Assembly (NCBI RefSeq): GCF_000472525.1
Contig: NZ_AWZT01000001.1
Span: 369,963-433,962 of the forward strand
Source: Paraburkholderia dilworthii
Lineage (GTDB): Bacteria; Pseudomonadota; Gammaproteobacteria; Burkholderiales; Burkholderiaceae
Reading direction: 5' to 3'
Length of the DNA: 64,000 nucleotides
Shown: positions 35,796-45,481 of the stretch, in pieces
Numbering within the stretch: position 1 is the stretch's first letter
How the letters are laid out: each line of letters opens with the position of its first letter
Made by a program: the position numbers and the translations under genes
The notes under the pieces: generated by a model
Told to the model about the DNA's origin: nothing
The model's input: the letters and a program-made list of their open reading frames with translations, nothing else
Databases searched by the model: none

Positions 35796-36440
35796 ATGCG
35801 CCAGACAACCGTGTCTCCTGTGAAAGATCTGCTGCTGGAGCGTTACGCTCCGATCGCCGACGGCATCGCGGCGCTGTTCTATCCGTGCGCCGAAGTCGTG
35901 ATTCACGATCTGCGCGATCAGACCATCGCTTATCTCGTCAACAATCTGTCGAAGCTCGAAGTAGGCGGCCCCTCGGTGCTCGACGAAGTGCACTACGCTG
36001 CACGCGGCCGCACCATCGGTCCGTACGAGAAGCTCAATTGGGACGGCCGGCGCATGCGTTGCGTGAGCAACATTCTGTTCGACGACAACGGCAAGCCGGC
36101 GGGCATGCTGTGCATCAACTTCAATATCGCGGTGTTCGAAGACGTGCGTTCCACGCTCGATCTGTTTATCCGCGGCGGCAATCTGACCGATGCACCGGCC
36201 GAAGACCTCTTTCGCGACGACTGGCAGGACCGTATCAACACCTATCTGCATGCGTGGCTGCGCGAGCGGCAAATTGGCGTCAACGCGCTCACGCGCGAGC
36301 ACAAGCGCGAAATCGTCGAGGCGCTGCATGCGCAGGGCGCGTTTCGCGGCCGCAGTTCGGCGAACTATGTTGCCGCCGTGCTGACGATGGGGCGCGCGAC
36401 CGTCTACAAAATTCTGAAGCAGATGAAAGAGGGCGGCTGA
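35796..36440 (+). CDS. YheO-like PAS-domain transcriptional regulator
   Basis: 214 residues from ATG 35796. N-terminal YheO-type PAS domain (about 15-125: YAPIADGIAALFYPCAEVVIHDLRDQTIAYLVNN, NILFDDNGKPAGMLCINFN) and a C-terminal HTH_22 DNA-binding segment (REIVEALHAQGAFRGRSSANYVAAVLTMGRATVYKILKQMK). Members include DauR, which controls D-arginine use in Pseudomonas. The neighbouring DUF1653 gene offers no clear target, so its regulon is unknown. Confidence 0.87.
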   Translation: MRQTTVSPVKDLLLERYAPIADGIAALFYPCAEVVIHDLRDQTIAYLVNNLSKLEVGGPSVLDEVHYAARGRTIGPYEKLNWDGRRMRCVSNILFDDNGKPAGMLCINFNIAVFEDVRSTLDLFIRGGNLTDAPAEDLFRDDWQDRINTYLHAWLRERQIGVNALTREHKREIVEALHAQGAFRGRSSANYVAAVLTMGRATVYKILKQMKEGG

Positions 36441-36472
36441 GTTTGCCGCTTCTACACGAGGAGAATTCATTG

Positions 36473-36673
36473 GTGCACACCACACGTTACCGGCATTACA
36501 AAGGCGGCATTTACGAACTGTTATGCGAGGCGACGCTCGAGTCGGATCACACTGTCACGATGATCGTCTACAAGGCAGCCAACGGCACAATCTGGACGCG
36601 TCCGGCTTCGGTGTTCTTCGAGACGATCGAGCATGACGGCGCTAAGGTGCCGCGCTTTGCTGCGATTGACTGA
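36473..36673 (+). CDS. DUF1653 family protein
   Basis: 66 residues. The family pattern is visible: YRHYKGGIYELLCEATLESDH, IVYKAANGTIWTRPASVFFE. Function unknown; a beta-rich single domain related to short YkqA-like proteins. The start is either TTG 36470 or GTG 36473, both in frame behind AGGAG (36459-36463); I prefer GTG for its 9-base spacing. Its frame is continuous with an Arg-rich antisense-like reading upstream, which should not be annotated. Thirty-two bases after the YheO-like regulator, probably co-transcribed. Confidence 0.75.
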   Translation: MHTTRYRHYKGGIYELLCEATLESDHTVTMIVYKAANGTIWTRPASVFFETIEHDGAKVPRFAAID

Positions 36674-36720
36674 ACGTGCGGAAATCTGTCGAATTCGCAT
36701 CAAGGATGCAGGCGCCGCCG

Positions 36721-37032
36721 CTAGCGTGACGACGGCAATTCGATAGCTTCGGGCGCTTCGATTACTACGTCGGTTTCGGCGATAGCCACACACGGCAAGA
36801 TGTAGCCTTCCTGTTTTTCCTCGCGGCTGAGACCAGGCCATTCAATCGTATAGCGCACGTGTCCCGCCGTCATTTTGCACAGGCACGTGCGGCAGGTGCC
36901 GTTGCGGCACGAACGCGGCAGACGCAGGTTCGCAAAGCCGGCGGCTTCGAGAATCGTCAGTGCGTCGGGGGCCTCGAAGCTGTAGCCGAGCGGCTCTACG
37001 CGGACAAGCGGCGGGCGGTTGGGAGCGGGCAT
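36721..37032 (-). CDS. 2Fe-2S ferredoxin
   Basis: Plant-type [2Fe-2S] electron carrier, 103 residues. The four cluster ligands are Cys42, Cys47 and Cys50 in SCRNGTCRTC (CX4CX2C) and Cys81 in YILPCVAIAETDV. An extra Cys52 lies beside the cluster loop. No reductase or oxygenase gene is adjacent, so its redox partner is unknown. Downstream end lies 47 bases from the convergent DUF1653 gene. Confidence 0.9.
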   Translation of the reverse strand: MPAPNRPPLVRVEPLGYSFEAPDALTILEAAGFANLRLPRSCRNGTCRTCLCKMTAGHVRYTIEWPGLSREEKQEGYILPCVAIAETDVVIEAPEAIELPSSR

Positions 37033-37294
37033 CGTGTGAATGTGTGGCGGAACGCGTCACACTTTACACGGCCGATGAGCAAAGCGCGCGGTGAATAGGC
37101 GGCAGCACGCGCGAGAGGCGCTTGACGGTGTGCATCGCAGTTGACGCCGCAGTGAGAGCGCGGCTGGGAGCAGTGGAGGAGAAGAGCGCCGCAGGAACGC
37201 GCCGCGCTCTGAGCATACGGCGAGAGCAGCGCAGGAGAGCTTCGCAGGAGCAGAGCGGGAAAGCGCCGCAGGAGACCATCACAGCAAAACCCCG
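37033..37294. other. Intergenic region with CGCAGGAG-like repeats
   Basis: Purine-rich stretch between the ferredoxin gene start and the AcoR-like gene end. CGCAGGA recurs four times between about 37185 and 37275 in an irregular array. No coding frame in it looks real. Confidence 0.4.
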
Positions 37295-39271
37295 TCAATG
37301 AGTCGCCCCACCGCGCCGCAAGTAGCGGTACACCGTATTGCGCGCGAGCCCCAACTCCCGCGCCGCGGCCGACACGTTGCCGTCGAGGCGTGCGAGCGTC
37401 TGCACGATCAACGTCGCTTGCCAGTCTTCCATGCGCGAGGGCTTAGATACATGCGCGCCACTTCCATCGCCTTTCACATCATCGACGGCTTCGAGCGTTG
37501 ACCGCGCGTTGTCATCCGCTGCGGCATCGGCGCAATCCTGCAGGAAGTCTTCGGGCAAATCGTCCAGTTCGATCTGCTCCGCGCCCTCAGCCATGATGCT
37601 TGCAGTGCGCAGCACATTTGCCAGTTGCCGCAAATTGCCGGGCCAGCGGCATTGCATGAAGCGCTTGAGCACCGCCGCCGAAACACGGCGCGGCAAACCG
37701 TCGCCTTCACGCTGGAGCTCGAGCATCCGCTTGACCAGCGCCGCGAGATCGGTGCGCTCGCTCAGCGCGGGCAAGGTCACCACGAGTCCATTGATCCGGT
37801 AGTACAGGTCTTCGCGGAAGGTGCCTTCTGCGATCATCGCGCGCAGGTTCCGGTGCGTCGCGCAGACGATCCTCAGGTCCACGGGAATCGCGCGAGTGCC
37901 GCCGAGCGGCACCACCGTGCGCTCCTGGAGCACGCGCATCAGCCGCACTTGCTGCGCGAGCGGCATATCGCCGATTTCATCAAGGAACAGCGTGCCGCCG
38001 TCGGCCTGCACGATCTTGCCGACGCTGCCCCGCTTTTTAGCGCCGGTGAATGCGCCGTCTTCGTAGCCGAACAGTTCCGCCTCGATCAATGTGTCCGGCA
38101 GCGATGCGCAATTCAACGCAACGAACGGCGCCGCGCGCCGCGGCGAATCGTGATGGATCGCGCGCGCGAGCCATTCCTTGCCGGTGCCCGTCTTACCGAG
38201 GATAAGAATCGGAATATCGCGGCCGCGAACCTTGGCGACACGCGCGAGAATCGCGGACATTTGCGCGTCACCGGTGTCGAGTGTTTCGAGCGTGGCGAGC
38301 GGCGCCGTATCGGCGAAATCCGGCACATGACGCGCACCGTTCGACGCGAAGTTGCGTGACTTCTCCGCGTGACCCATTGCCGGCGCCACATAACGCTGCG
38401 CCGAATATTCGCCGCGCGCGACCACCCGCACTCCGCTCGGCAATGTGAGCACGAGGTTCTCGCCCGGCGCGCGAGCGGTCTGCTGCAACACGTTGGCGAA
38501 CGCAGCGCCGAACAGCGCCTCGAAACGTTGTCTTTGCAATACGGCGAGCGGCTCGCCGAACTGGAACAGCGCGCTGCGATTCGCCGACAGGAACGTACCG
38601 TCGGCGCCGAACGCGGCGAGTCCTTCGAATAGCGTACCGATGAATTCGGCGCGAGCGTGAAAGTGCACGCGAACCGCATCGGCGAATTGATTGGAGAACA
38701 GATGATTTTCGATCATCTGCGCGGACATGCGCACGAGCGCGAGCGTGTGCTTATGAAAGCCGCGTGTGTCGCCGCTGACGTCGAGCGCGCCGATGGTCCG
38801 CCCGAACGGATCGGCAATCGGCGCGCATGAACATGTGAGAATTCGGTTAGCGTGCAGAAAGTGCTCGTCGGCGTGGACAACGGTCGGCTGTCCGTCGACA
38901 AGTGCAGTGCCGATCGCATTCGTGCCGCGATCCGCCTCCGCCCACGACACGCCAGGACACAGCGCGACGCGATTTGCCTTTTCGACGAAGTCGCTGTCGC
39001 CGAGACTGTGCAGGATCACGCCGTGACTGTCGGTGAGCAGCACCATGCTTTGCGTATCGACGATCTGCGCGTGCAGCGTCTCCATGACCGGCAGCGCGTG
39101 CGTATAAAGCGACTGGTTACGATCGACGAGTTCGCGCAGCGCAGGCCGTCGCAGCGGATGGAAATCCGGCGTTTCCGACGCGCGCAGCCCGAGTTCGAGC
39201 GAACGGGCATGAGATTGCGCGATGACATCGGGCCGACCGATCGACGGCGGCGTGATGGGGCGATGAGTCAA
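37295..39271 (-). CDS. Sigma-54-dependent activator, AcoR-like
   Basis: 658 residues. A GAF-containing sensory half (about 60-210, including DRGTNAIGTALVDGQPTVVHADEHF typical of AcoR), a middle PAS-like part, an AAA+ domain (about 340-565) with Walker A LGKTGTGKEW, the sigma-54 contact loop DGAFTGAKKRG, Walker B GGTLFLDEIGD, and a Fis-type helix-turn-helix (NVSAAARELGLARNTVYRYLRR) at the end. AcoR proteins activate acetoin or alcohol/aldehyde operons, but no such operon is adjacent, so the target is elsewhere or unrecognised. Confidence 0.9.
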   Translation of the reverse strand: MTHRPITPPSIGRPDVIAQSHARSLELGLRASETPDFHPLRRPALRELVDRNQSLYTHALPVMETLHAQIVDTQSMVLLTDSHGVILHSLGDSDFVEKANRVALCPGVSWAEADRGTNAIGTALVDGQPTVVHADEHFLHANRILTCSCAPIADPFGRTIGALDVSGDTRGFHKHTLALVRMSAQMIENHLFSNQFADAVRVHFHARAEFIGTLFEGLAAFGADGTFLSANRSALFQFGEPLAVLQRQRFEALFGAAFANVLQQTARAPGENLVLTLPSGVRVVARGEYSAQRYVAPAMGHAEKSRNFASNGARHVPDFADTAPLATLETLDTGDAQMSAILARVAKVRGRDIPILILGKTGTGKEWLARAIHHDSPRRAAPFVALNCASLPDTLIEAELFGYEDGAFTGAKKRGSVGKIVQADGGTLFLDEIGDMPLAQQVRLMRVLQERTVVPLGGTRAIPVDLRIVCATHRNLRAMIAEGTFREDLYYRINGLVVTLPALSERTDLAALVKRMLELQREGDGLPRRVSAAVLKRFMQCRWPGNLRQLANVLRTASIMAEGAEQIELDDLPEDFLQDCADAAADDNARSTLEAVDDVKGDGSGAHVSKPSRMEDWQATLIVQTLARLDGNVSAAARELGLARNTVYRYLRRGGATH

Positions 39272-39668
39272 AGCATGTCTCCGGTAATCGAAGGCGGCGG
39301 GTACGTTGCCCGCCGTTCGATGCCGCAGCGCAGCATCTCGCTAGCGGCCGAACCCCATATTACAGGAGGCAAAGCTCTGCGCGCGGCAGGGAAAACACCG
39401 CAGCGGCATGACGCACCCCGCACGATCGACGCAGCACGCTGCACCGGGATCAAGCAAACAAAAAGGAAAACTTGCGCCGCGCGCGAACTCGTCTAAAGTG
39501 AATCAAATCATCGTCGCGAGGCGCGAAGTGCGTCCGCGCGCGACGGATGACGAGCCCGCGTCGCCAGCATTGGACAAGGAGGAGGGAGCTGCAGGCGCGA
39601 CCAGATGCAACCGGCGTGCGCAATACCCGTGCGAATCATGCGCAGCGCCCAACTTCCAGGTGACTCCC
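39272..39668. other. Divergent intergenic region
   Basis: About 400 bases between the AcoR-like gene and the DUF1488 gene. A plus-strand frame (39408 onward) runs through it into the DUF1488 gene, but the first 87 residues look non-coding. No TGGC-N8-TTGC sigma-54 promoter was found. Confidence 0.4.
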
Positions 39669-39959
39669 ATGCAGATCCTTTTCCCGAATGAAAGCCCTGA
39701 ATATTCAGGTCGCGAACTCACCCTGGCGTTCCCGGCGCTGGTCGATGGGCAGAGGGTCGAGTGCATGATCACCGCGGAAGCGCTGGAAGATCACTTTGGC
39801 GCTGCCTCGCCGCGCCTCGAAGACATGGTCGGTGCATTCGACACGCACCGCGAGCGTATCGAAGCGGCCACGCGGCGTCTGCTGTCCGAGACGAGCGCTC
39901 AGTGCGTCGTGCTGCGCAGCGGTTATGTGCGCTTTTACGAAGCGAACTGGCGTGCCTGA
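39669..39959 (+). CDS. DUF1488 family protein
   Basis: 96 residues (MQILFPNESPEYSGRELTLAFPALVDGQRVECMITAEALEDHF...). The length and the pattern of an early beta-rich part followed by FDTHRERIEAATRRLL match DUF1488, a small family of unknown function common in Burkholderia. The start at 39669 follows the family N-terminus; the longer ORF begins in non-coding-looking sequence. Converges on the purine permease gene. Confidence 0.78.
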   Translation: MQILFPNESPEYSGRELTLAFPALVDGQRVECMITAEALEDHFGAASPRLEDMVGAFDTHRERIEAATRRLLSETSAQCVVLRSGYVRFYEANWRA

Positions 39960-39989
39960 GGAGAGCGACACGCCGGGCCGGACGCGAGC

Positions 39990-41291
39990 CTACTCGCTGC
40001 CGAGATAGAAATAGCGGAACAGAAAAATCGCGGCGATGATCCACACCACGAGCTTCACCTGCCGCGCGCGGCCGGTGAGCAGCTTCAGTCCCGCATACGA
40101 GATGAAACCGAACGCGACGCCGTTGGCAATGGAGTAGGTGAACGGCATCAGCAGTGCGGTCAGCGCGGCCGGTACGACCTCCGTTGCGTCGTCCCACGGC
40201 AGGTCGAGCATTTCGCGCAGCATCAGGCACGATACATAGAGCAGAGCCGGCGCCGTCGCATAACCCGGCACCACGCCCGCGAGCGGCGCGAAGAACAGCG
40301 CCGCGAGGAACAGCACAGCCACGGTGATCGCGGTCACGCCGGTGCGCCCGCCTGCCTGCACGCCCGACGCGCTTTCGATATATGCGGTCGTCGACGATGT
40401 GCCGAGCATCGAGCCGGCCAGAATGGCGGTGCTGTCGGCGAGCAGCGCGCGGTTCAGGCGGTGCATCTTGCCTTCGACGAGCAGTCCCGCGCGATTGGCC
40501 ACGCCCATCAGCGTGCCGGTTGCATCGAACAGTTCGACGAGAAAGAACACGAGGATCACGTTCAGCACGCCGGTGGACAGCGCGCCGCGGATGTCGAGCT
40601 GGAACAGCGTCGGCGAAATCGAAGGCGGCGCTGAGACGATGCCGTGAAACTCGTTGCCGCCGAAGAAAAAGCTCAGCACGGTCACGCCGACAATGCCGAT
40701 CAGAATCGCGCCGCGAACCCGCAGATAGTCGAGCGTGACGATGGCGAAGAAGCCGATGATCGCCAGCACCACATGCGGGTTATGCAGATCGCCGAGCGTG
40801 ACGAGGGTAGCCGGATTGCCGACCACCACGCCCGCCGTCTTCAGCGAAATGATCGCGAGAAAGAGGCCGATGCCGCCGGTAATGGCAATGCGGATCGAGT
40901 GCGGAATGCCTTTGACGATCACTTCACGCACGCGAAACAGCGTGACGACGAGAAACAGGCAGCCGGAGATGAACACCGCGCCGAGCGCGGCTTGCCAGGT
41001 GAAACCCATGCCCTTGACCACGGTGTACGCGAAATACGCGTTCAGGCCCATGCCCGGCGCGAGCGCGATCGGATAGTTCGCATAGAGACCCATCATCAGC
41101 GAGGCGAGCGCGGCCACGATGCAGGTCGCGACGAATACGGCTTCTTTCGGCATCCCCGCGTCGCCCAGAATTGCCGGGTTCACGAAGATGATGTAGGCCA
41201 TCGTCAGAAAAGTGGTCAGGCCGGCCAGCACTTCCGTGCGCACATTAGTGCCGGCGGCGTCGAGGCCAAAGTAGCGTTTTATGGATTCCAT
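39990..41291 (-). CDS. NCS2-family purine permease (AzgA/GhxP type)
   Basis: Proton-coupled nucleobase importer for adenine or guanine/hypoxanthine, 433 residues, twelve to fourteen helices. Signatures: RYFGLDAAGTNVRTEVLAGLTTFLTMAYIIFVNP, GLYANYPIALAPGMGLNAYFAYTVV and GTSSTTAYIESASGVQAGGRTGVTA. These place it in the AzgA-like branch rather than the xanthine/uracil branch. ATG 41291 (MESIKRYF) is the family start. No purine riboswitch fold was recognised in the upstream 180 bases. Confidence 0.9.
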   Translation of the reverse strand: MESIKRYFGLDAAGTNVRTEVLAGLTTFLTMAYIIFVNPAILGDAGMPKEAVFVATCIVAALASLMMGLYANYPIALAPGMGLNAYFAYTVVKGMGFTWQAALGAVFISGCLFLVVTLFRVREVIVKGIPHSIRIAITGGIGLFLAIISLKTAGVVVGNPATLVTLGDLHNPHVVLAIIGFFAIVTLDYLRVRGAILIGIVGVTVLSFFFGGNEFHGIVSAPPSISPTLFQLDIRGALSTGVLNVILVFFLVELFDATGTLMGVANRAGLLVEGKMHRLNRALLADSTAILAGSMLGTSSTTAYIESASGVQAGGRTGVTAITVAVLFLAALFFAPLAGVVPGYATAPALLYVSCLMLREMLDLPWDDATEVVPAALTALLMPFTYSIANGVAFGFISYAGLKLLTGRARQVKLVVWIIAAIFLFRYFYLGSE

Positions 41292-41475
41292 ATGGCGGGT
41301 CTCTCGTCGTAGGGGCGAGATGATACCTTGCCAGCGCCCCCGCCGCAGCCGCAAGCGAATTTACGATGTGGCGGTGAAATGGCGGCAAGCGGGGCGGAAA
41401 GAGGAGTGGCAGGCGCGGCTTGAGTCGTCCACCGTCCGGGCGTGTTGCAATCGCGGGCAGCGCGGCTTGGGCGGC

Positions 41476-42252
41476 TCAACCGGGCGTCGTCGGCTTGCTA
41501 AAGCGATCGAGCACGGCGCTGAGCAGGTCGATCGGCAGTGGAAACACGATGGTCGAGTTCTTGTCGGCGGCAATCGTCGTGAGGGTTTGCAGATAACGCA
41601 ACTGCATTGCCTGCGGCTGAAGTGCGAGCGTCTGCGCGGCTTGCAGCAGTTGCTGCGAGGCCTGCAATTCGCCTTCCGCGTGAATCACCTTGGCGCGCCG
41701 TTCGCGCTCGGCTTCTGCTTGGCGGGCAATCGCGCGGATCATCGTTTCGTTGATGTCCACATGTTTGATTTCGACGATCGCCACCTTGATGCCCCACGCA
41801 TCGGTCTGCGCGTCGAGCACTTTCTGGATGTCGGCGTTCAGTTGCTCGCGCTCGGCGAGCAACTCATCGAGTTCATGTTTGCCGAGCACTGCGCGCAACG
41901 TCGTCTGCGATAGCTGGCTTGTCGCCTCGAAGTAGCGCGCCACCTGGATCACTGCTTTTTCCGGATCGACCACGCGGAAATAGACGACCGCGTTGACTTT
42001 CACCGAGACGTTGTCGCGCGTGATTACATCTTGCGGCGGGACGTCGAACACGATGGTGCGCAAGTCCATGCGCACCGCCTGCTGGACGACCGGAATGATG
42101 AGCACGAGCCCCGGCCCCTTGACCTTCCAGAAGCGTCCGAGCATGAACACGACGCCGCGTTCGTACTCGCGAAAGATCCTTATCGACGAGGCGATCAGCG
42201 CGGCCGCCAACAGGATCAGGATGCTGGTGAAGCCAAATGTAAACCCAATCAT
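41476..42252 (-). CDS. SPFH/band-7 protein, slipin (stomatin-like)
   Basis: Membrane scaffold protein of the stomatin/slipin family, 258 residues. One N-terminal helix (about 2-22), then the band-7 domain: [56 protein letters not shown] and [42 protein letters not shown]. Gene order nfeD then slipin is the classic NfeD-slipin pair, thought to work together in membrane quality control. Separated from nfeD by the hairpin repeat array. Confidence 0.92.
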   Translation of the reverse strand: MIGFTFGFTSILILLAAALIASSIRIFREYERGVVFMLGRFWKVKGPGLVLIIPVVQQAVRMDLRTIVFDVPPQDVITRDNVSVKVNAVVYFRVVDPEKAVIQVARYFEATSQLSQTTLRAVLGKHELDELLAEREQLNADIQKVLDAQTDAWGIKVAIVEIKHVDINETMIRAIARQAEAERERRAKVIHAEGELQASQQLLQAAQTLALQPQAMQLRYLQTLTTIAADKNSTIVFPLPIDLLSAVLDRFSKPTTPG

Positions 42253-42264
42253 GAGCTTTCTCCT

Positions 42265-42455
42265 GTCGACCAGAGTTGGCGCTTTAGCGCCTTACTCTGG
42301 TCCCATGCACAGCGGTCGACCAGAGTTGGCGCTTTAGCGCCTTACTCTGGTCCCATGCACAGCTGTCGACCACAATTGACGCTTTTGCACCGTACTCGGT
42401 CCGATGCAAACCGGTCAGCCATAGTTCACGCATCAACGCGTTGCTCCGGCCCCTG
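42265..42455. repeat. Tandem 50-bp hairpin repeat, four units decaying from left to right
   Basis: Unit starts at 42265, 42315, 42365 and 42414. The first two are identical over almost their whole length; the third matches at about two thirds of positions, and the fourth is weaker and runs into the 3' end of nfeD. In units 1 and 2 the arms GACCAGAGT and ACTCTGGTC enclose a second stem GGCGC/GCGCC with loop TTTA (hairpins 42268-42302 and 42318-42352). Confidence 0.9.
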
Positions 42456-44151
42456 GCGAAGTCCTTGCTGCTTCATCCGTCGACTGCTCCAGAGGCCCCA
42501 CCGTGAGCGTCAGCCCATGTCGCGCGGTCACACGCACCGCCTGACCCGCCGCGACAGGACCAGCGCTCGACACTTGCCAGCGCTCGCCGTTCACCCGCGC
42601 CCAGCCGGCGGACGTGCCGTTGGGTACCGCCGCATCGCCGAGCAGGCCGCCTTCGAGCACCACTCCCACGCTGCCGATCAGCCCTTCCGATCCGGCCACC
42701 ACCGGCCGGCGCCGCGCGCGCAGCGCGAGTCTCGACACGCCCAGCACGAACAGCACGCTGAACACGACAACGGCGGCGATCATCGGCAACGGAATGCCGT
42801 AGCCGGGCACGTCGGTATCGATCAGCATCAACGCGCCAATCACGAACGCCACGATGCCGCCGAAGCCGAGCGAACCGAACGTCGGCAAAAACGCCTCGCC
42901 GATGAGAAAGGCAATGCCGAGAAAGATCAGCCCGAGGCCGACGTAGTTGATCGGCAGCATCTGCATCGCGAAGAGCCCGATCAGCAGACTGATCGCGCCG
43001 ACCACGCCCGGCAGCACGAAGCCCGGATTGGCGAATTCGAAAAAGAGGCCGTACATGCCGAGCATCAGCAGCATCAGCGCGACGTTCGGATCGGTGATGA
43101 CCGCGAGGAAATGACTGCGCCAGTCGGCTTCGAGCGTGACGACGGGCGCCTGCGCTGTCGCGAGCCTGATGTTGCCCGCGCTCGTCGTGACCGTGCGGCC
43201 GTTGAGCTGGCGCAGCAGATCGGGCACGTCGCGCGCATTCAGATCGACGACATGCTGCGCGAGCGCGTCACTTGCGCTCAGGCTCACCGCTTCGCGCACC
43301 GCGCGTTCGGCCCAGTCGGCGTTGCGCCCGCGCATCTGCGCGAGGCCGCGGATATAGGCGGCAGCATCGTGAACCTGCTTGCGCAATTCGGTCGATTGGG
43401 TGTCGAGCGGGAGTGCGCTTGTAGCGCTGGTAGAGGCGCCACTTGCGGCGCCGCGCGAAGCGCTCGGAGACGCGCCGCTTGAAACGTGGCCAGAAGCACC
43501 TCCCGCGGCACCGCCCGCGCCACTTGCCGACCCCGCCGACCCCTCCGGCTCGCGATCGTCCGTGCCGGGCAAGCCCGGCAGGCCCGGCTTGCCGCGCCCA
43601 GCTGGTTCCGTCCCGCCGATGCCCATCTGAATCGGCGTCGCCGCACCCAGATTCGTGCCGGGCGCCATCGCCGCGATGTGGCTCGCATAGACGATGTACG
43701 TGCCCGCGCTCGCCGCCCGCGCGCCGCTCGGCGCGATGAACGTCGCCACCGGAACCGGGGAGCCGAGAATTGCCTTGATGATTTGCCGCATCGACGTATC
43801 GAGCCCGCCCGGTGTGTCCAGTTGCAGCACCGCGAGTTGCGCATGATCGTCGGCGGCGCGCTGAAGGCTGCGCACGATGAAATCGGCGCTCGCCGGACCA
43901 ATCGCGCCGCTAACCGGAATGACGACGACGCTGTTGGGCGCGTGCACAGCGGTGGCCTGTGTAGCGACGGGCGCCGCCTGAGCCGTAGATACCATCAAGT
44001 ATTCGCACAGCGCGAACGCAGCCGCGAACACGAACGCCAAAAGCATCCCACACGCGGTCATGCCGCGCATGAACCGGCGCACGACACCGCCGCGGATAGG
44101 CGGCCGGCGCGCGCCAGATTGCCGGAACGGGCGACGCGAATACGTGCTCAT
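42433..44151 (-). CDS. nfeD: NfeD-family membrane serine protease
   Basis: Long-form NfeD, 572 residues: an N-terminal anchor (about 30-58), a ClpP-like protease domain ([71 protein letters not shown] with catalytic Ser), four to five helices and a C-terminal OB-fold NfeD domain. Between the protease motif and the helices lies a low-complexity insert of about 65 Gly/Ala/Ser/Pro residues including [10 protein letters not shown]. The pair with slipin is conserved; the P. horikoshii homologue cleaves the C-terminus of its stomatin partner. Confidence 0.9.
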   Translation of the reverse strand: MSTYSRRPFRQSGARRPPIRGGVVRRFMRGMTACGMLLAFVFAAAFALCEYLMVSTAQAAPVATQATAVHAPNSVVVIPVSGAIGPASADFIVRSLQRAADDHAQLAVLQLDTPGGLDTSMRQIIKAILGSPVPVATFIAPSGARAASAGTYIVYASHIAAMAPGTNLGAATPIQMGIGGTEPAGRGKPGLPGLPGTDDREPEGSAGSASGAGGAAGGASGHVSSGASPSASRGAASGASTSATSALPLDTQSTELRKQVHDAAAYIRGLAQMRGRNADWAERAVREAVSLSASDALAQHVVDLNARDVPDLLRQLNGRTVTTSAGNIRLATAQAPVVTLEADWRSHFLAVITDPNVALMLLMLGMYGLFFEFANPGFVLPGVVGAISLLIGLFAMQMLPINYVGLGLIFLGIAFLIGEAFLPTFGSLGFGGIVAFVIGALMLIDTDVPGYGIPLPMIAAVVVFSVLFVLGVSRLALRARRRPVVAGSEGLIGSVGVVLEGGLLGDAAVPNGTSAGWARVNGERWQVSSAGPVAAGQAVRVTARHGLTLTVGPLEQSTDEAARTSPGAGATR

Positions 44152-44233
44152 TGCTAACGGGCGCCGCGCGCCGTCGACGGATATCGACCGGCGCGGGCCG
44201 ACACTCCAGGAAGACTGGCCTGCTGCTTACAGC

Positions 44234-45271
44234 TTAGTCCGATTCCACGCGACGCGTGAAGCCCGCACGCGCCGGCCGATAGTCGGTGGGCCGCATGCCT
44301 GTCCATTTGCGGAACGCGCGATGAAACGCGCTTGGCTCGGCAAAGCCCAGCAAAGCGGCGATGTCCGCGATCGTGCGCCCCGATTGCTGGAGTTCGCCGA
44401 TTGCAATGTCGCGCCGCAGGTCGTCCTTGATCGACTGATACGTATGGCCTTCCTGCTTCAGCCGCCGCCGCATGGTTGCCTCGGCGACGTGCAGGCGGGC
44501 GGCCATCTGATCGGCGGCGGGCCAGCTGATCATAGGCAGCGCCCGCAGCGTCTTGCGCACGCGCGCGGCGAACGAGCCGGGATTGCGGTACTTGACGACG
44601 AAGCTCGCCGGCGCGTCGCGCAAGAATGGTTTGGCCGATCCCGGTGTCTGGATTACCGGCAAATCGAGAAACACCGGCGAGAGATCCACGTACGAGCCGG
44701 GTTGCCCGAATGTCATATCGTCGCAGAACATCAGCCGGTACTCGTGCGCGGCGGGGGGCTCCGCACAGCGAAAGCGCGCCTCGATCAACGGAATGCGGCG
44801 TCCGACCAGCCAGCACAACAGCCCATAGACGACGATGAAATACGTCGCGTAAGCGAACATCGCCGGCGGCTTTGCGCCTTCGCGTTCGACAAAGCGCAGC
44901 CGCACGCGCTCTGCGTCGGTCTCGATGCATGCGCTGAGGTCGTCCAGCACGAGCCGCATGAAGCCGACCGCGCGGGCCAGCGCCTGCGCGCCGTTGCGCG
45001 CCGTGAGCGCGGTCTGCGTCATCGCGATGAAGCTGCCGCATTTCATGCGATGCGAGTCCTGCCCGAAGAATTCGTCGTCGAGCGCGCGTGCGATGCCGGC
45101 CCACAGGGCGCCGTATTGCGCGGACGACACGCGGCTTTTCGGCGATGCGAGCATGGGCGCCGCGATACCGGCGGCTTCGGCGAGCGGCAACGCATCCAAA
45201 CCGCGTGCCTTCGCAAGCGCAAGCGTTTCCTCGACGAGACTCACGGAGATCGTGCCTTTATCGGTTTTCAT
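44234..45271 (-). CDS. AraC-family regulator, arabinose-binding-domain type
   Basis: 345 residues. The N-terminal ligand domain (PF12625-like: [28 protein letters not shown]) and the C-terminal HTH_18 domain ([77 protein letters not shown]) are clear. Divergent from the valine/isobutyrate operon with about 210 bases between, so it is probably its activator, in the role that MmsR has in Pseudomonas, although MmsR itself has a different ligand domain. Confidence 0.87.
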   Translation of the reverse strand: MKTDKGTISVSLVEETLALAKARGLDALPLAEAAGIAAPMLASPKSRVSSAQYGALWAGIARALDDEFFGQDSHRMKCGSFIAMTQTALTARNGAQALARAVGFMRLVLDDLSACIETDAERVRLRFVEREGAKPPAMFAYATYFIVVYGLLCWLVGRRIPLIEARFRCAEPPAAHEYRLMFCDDMTFGQPGSYVDLSPVFLDLPVIQTPGSAKPFLRDAPASFVVKYRNPGSFAARVRKTLRALPMISWPAADQMAARLHVAEATMRRRLKQEGHTYQSIKDDLRRDIAIGELQQSGRTIADIAALLGFAEPSAFHRAFRKWTGMRPTDYRPARAGFTRRVESD

Positions 45272-45481
45272 CCGCGTTTGTTTGCAAGTGTGGGCAAGGT
45301 GGCAATCGCGCTCAACATTTTCCTTGTGGCGAACCGGTCAAAGCATAAAAACCGCGTGTGTGCGCCATCGTATCCTACCTCTATGGCAAATGCGCTCACA
45401 CACAATGAGCGGGCTGAGCATCGAAGCCGGCGGCCGGCTTGCCTACACTGGGCCTCGAACGCAAGCACAGGACCCAGGCTC

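Noticed and set aside
35690..36472. Upstream part of the 327-codon frame ending in DUF1653
   Set aside because: The first 250 codons overlap the YheO-like regulator in another frame and are Arg-rich; only the last 66 codons match a family.
41292..41475. Purine riboswitch upstream of the NCS2 permease
   Set aside because: No conserved three-way junction sequence could be traced on the minus strand.
42265..42455. CRISPR array
   Set aside because: The units abut with no unique spacers, and each unit is itself a large hairpin, unlike CRISPR repeat-spacer alternation.
44060..45481. Long upstream extension of the acyl-CoA dehydrogenase frame
   Set aside because: The 470 extra residues are Arg/His-rich and antisense to the AraC regulator; the family start is at 45482.
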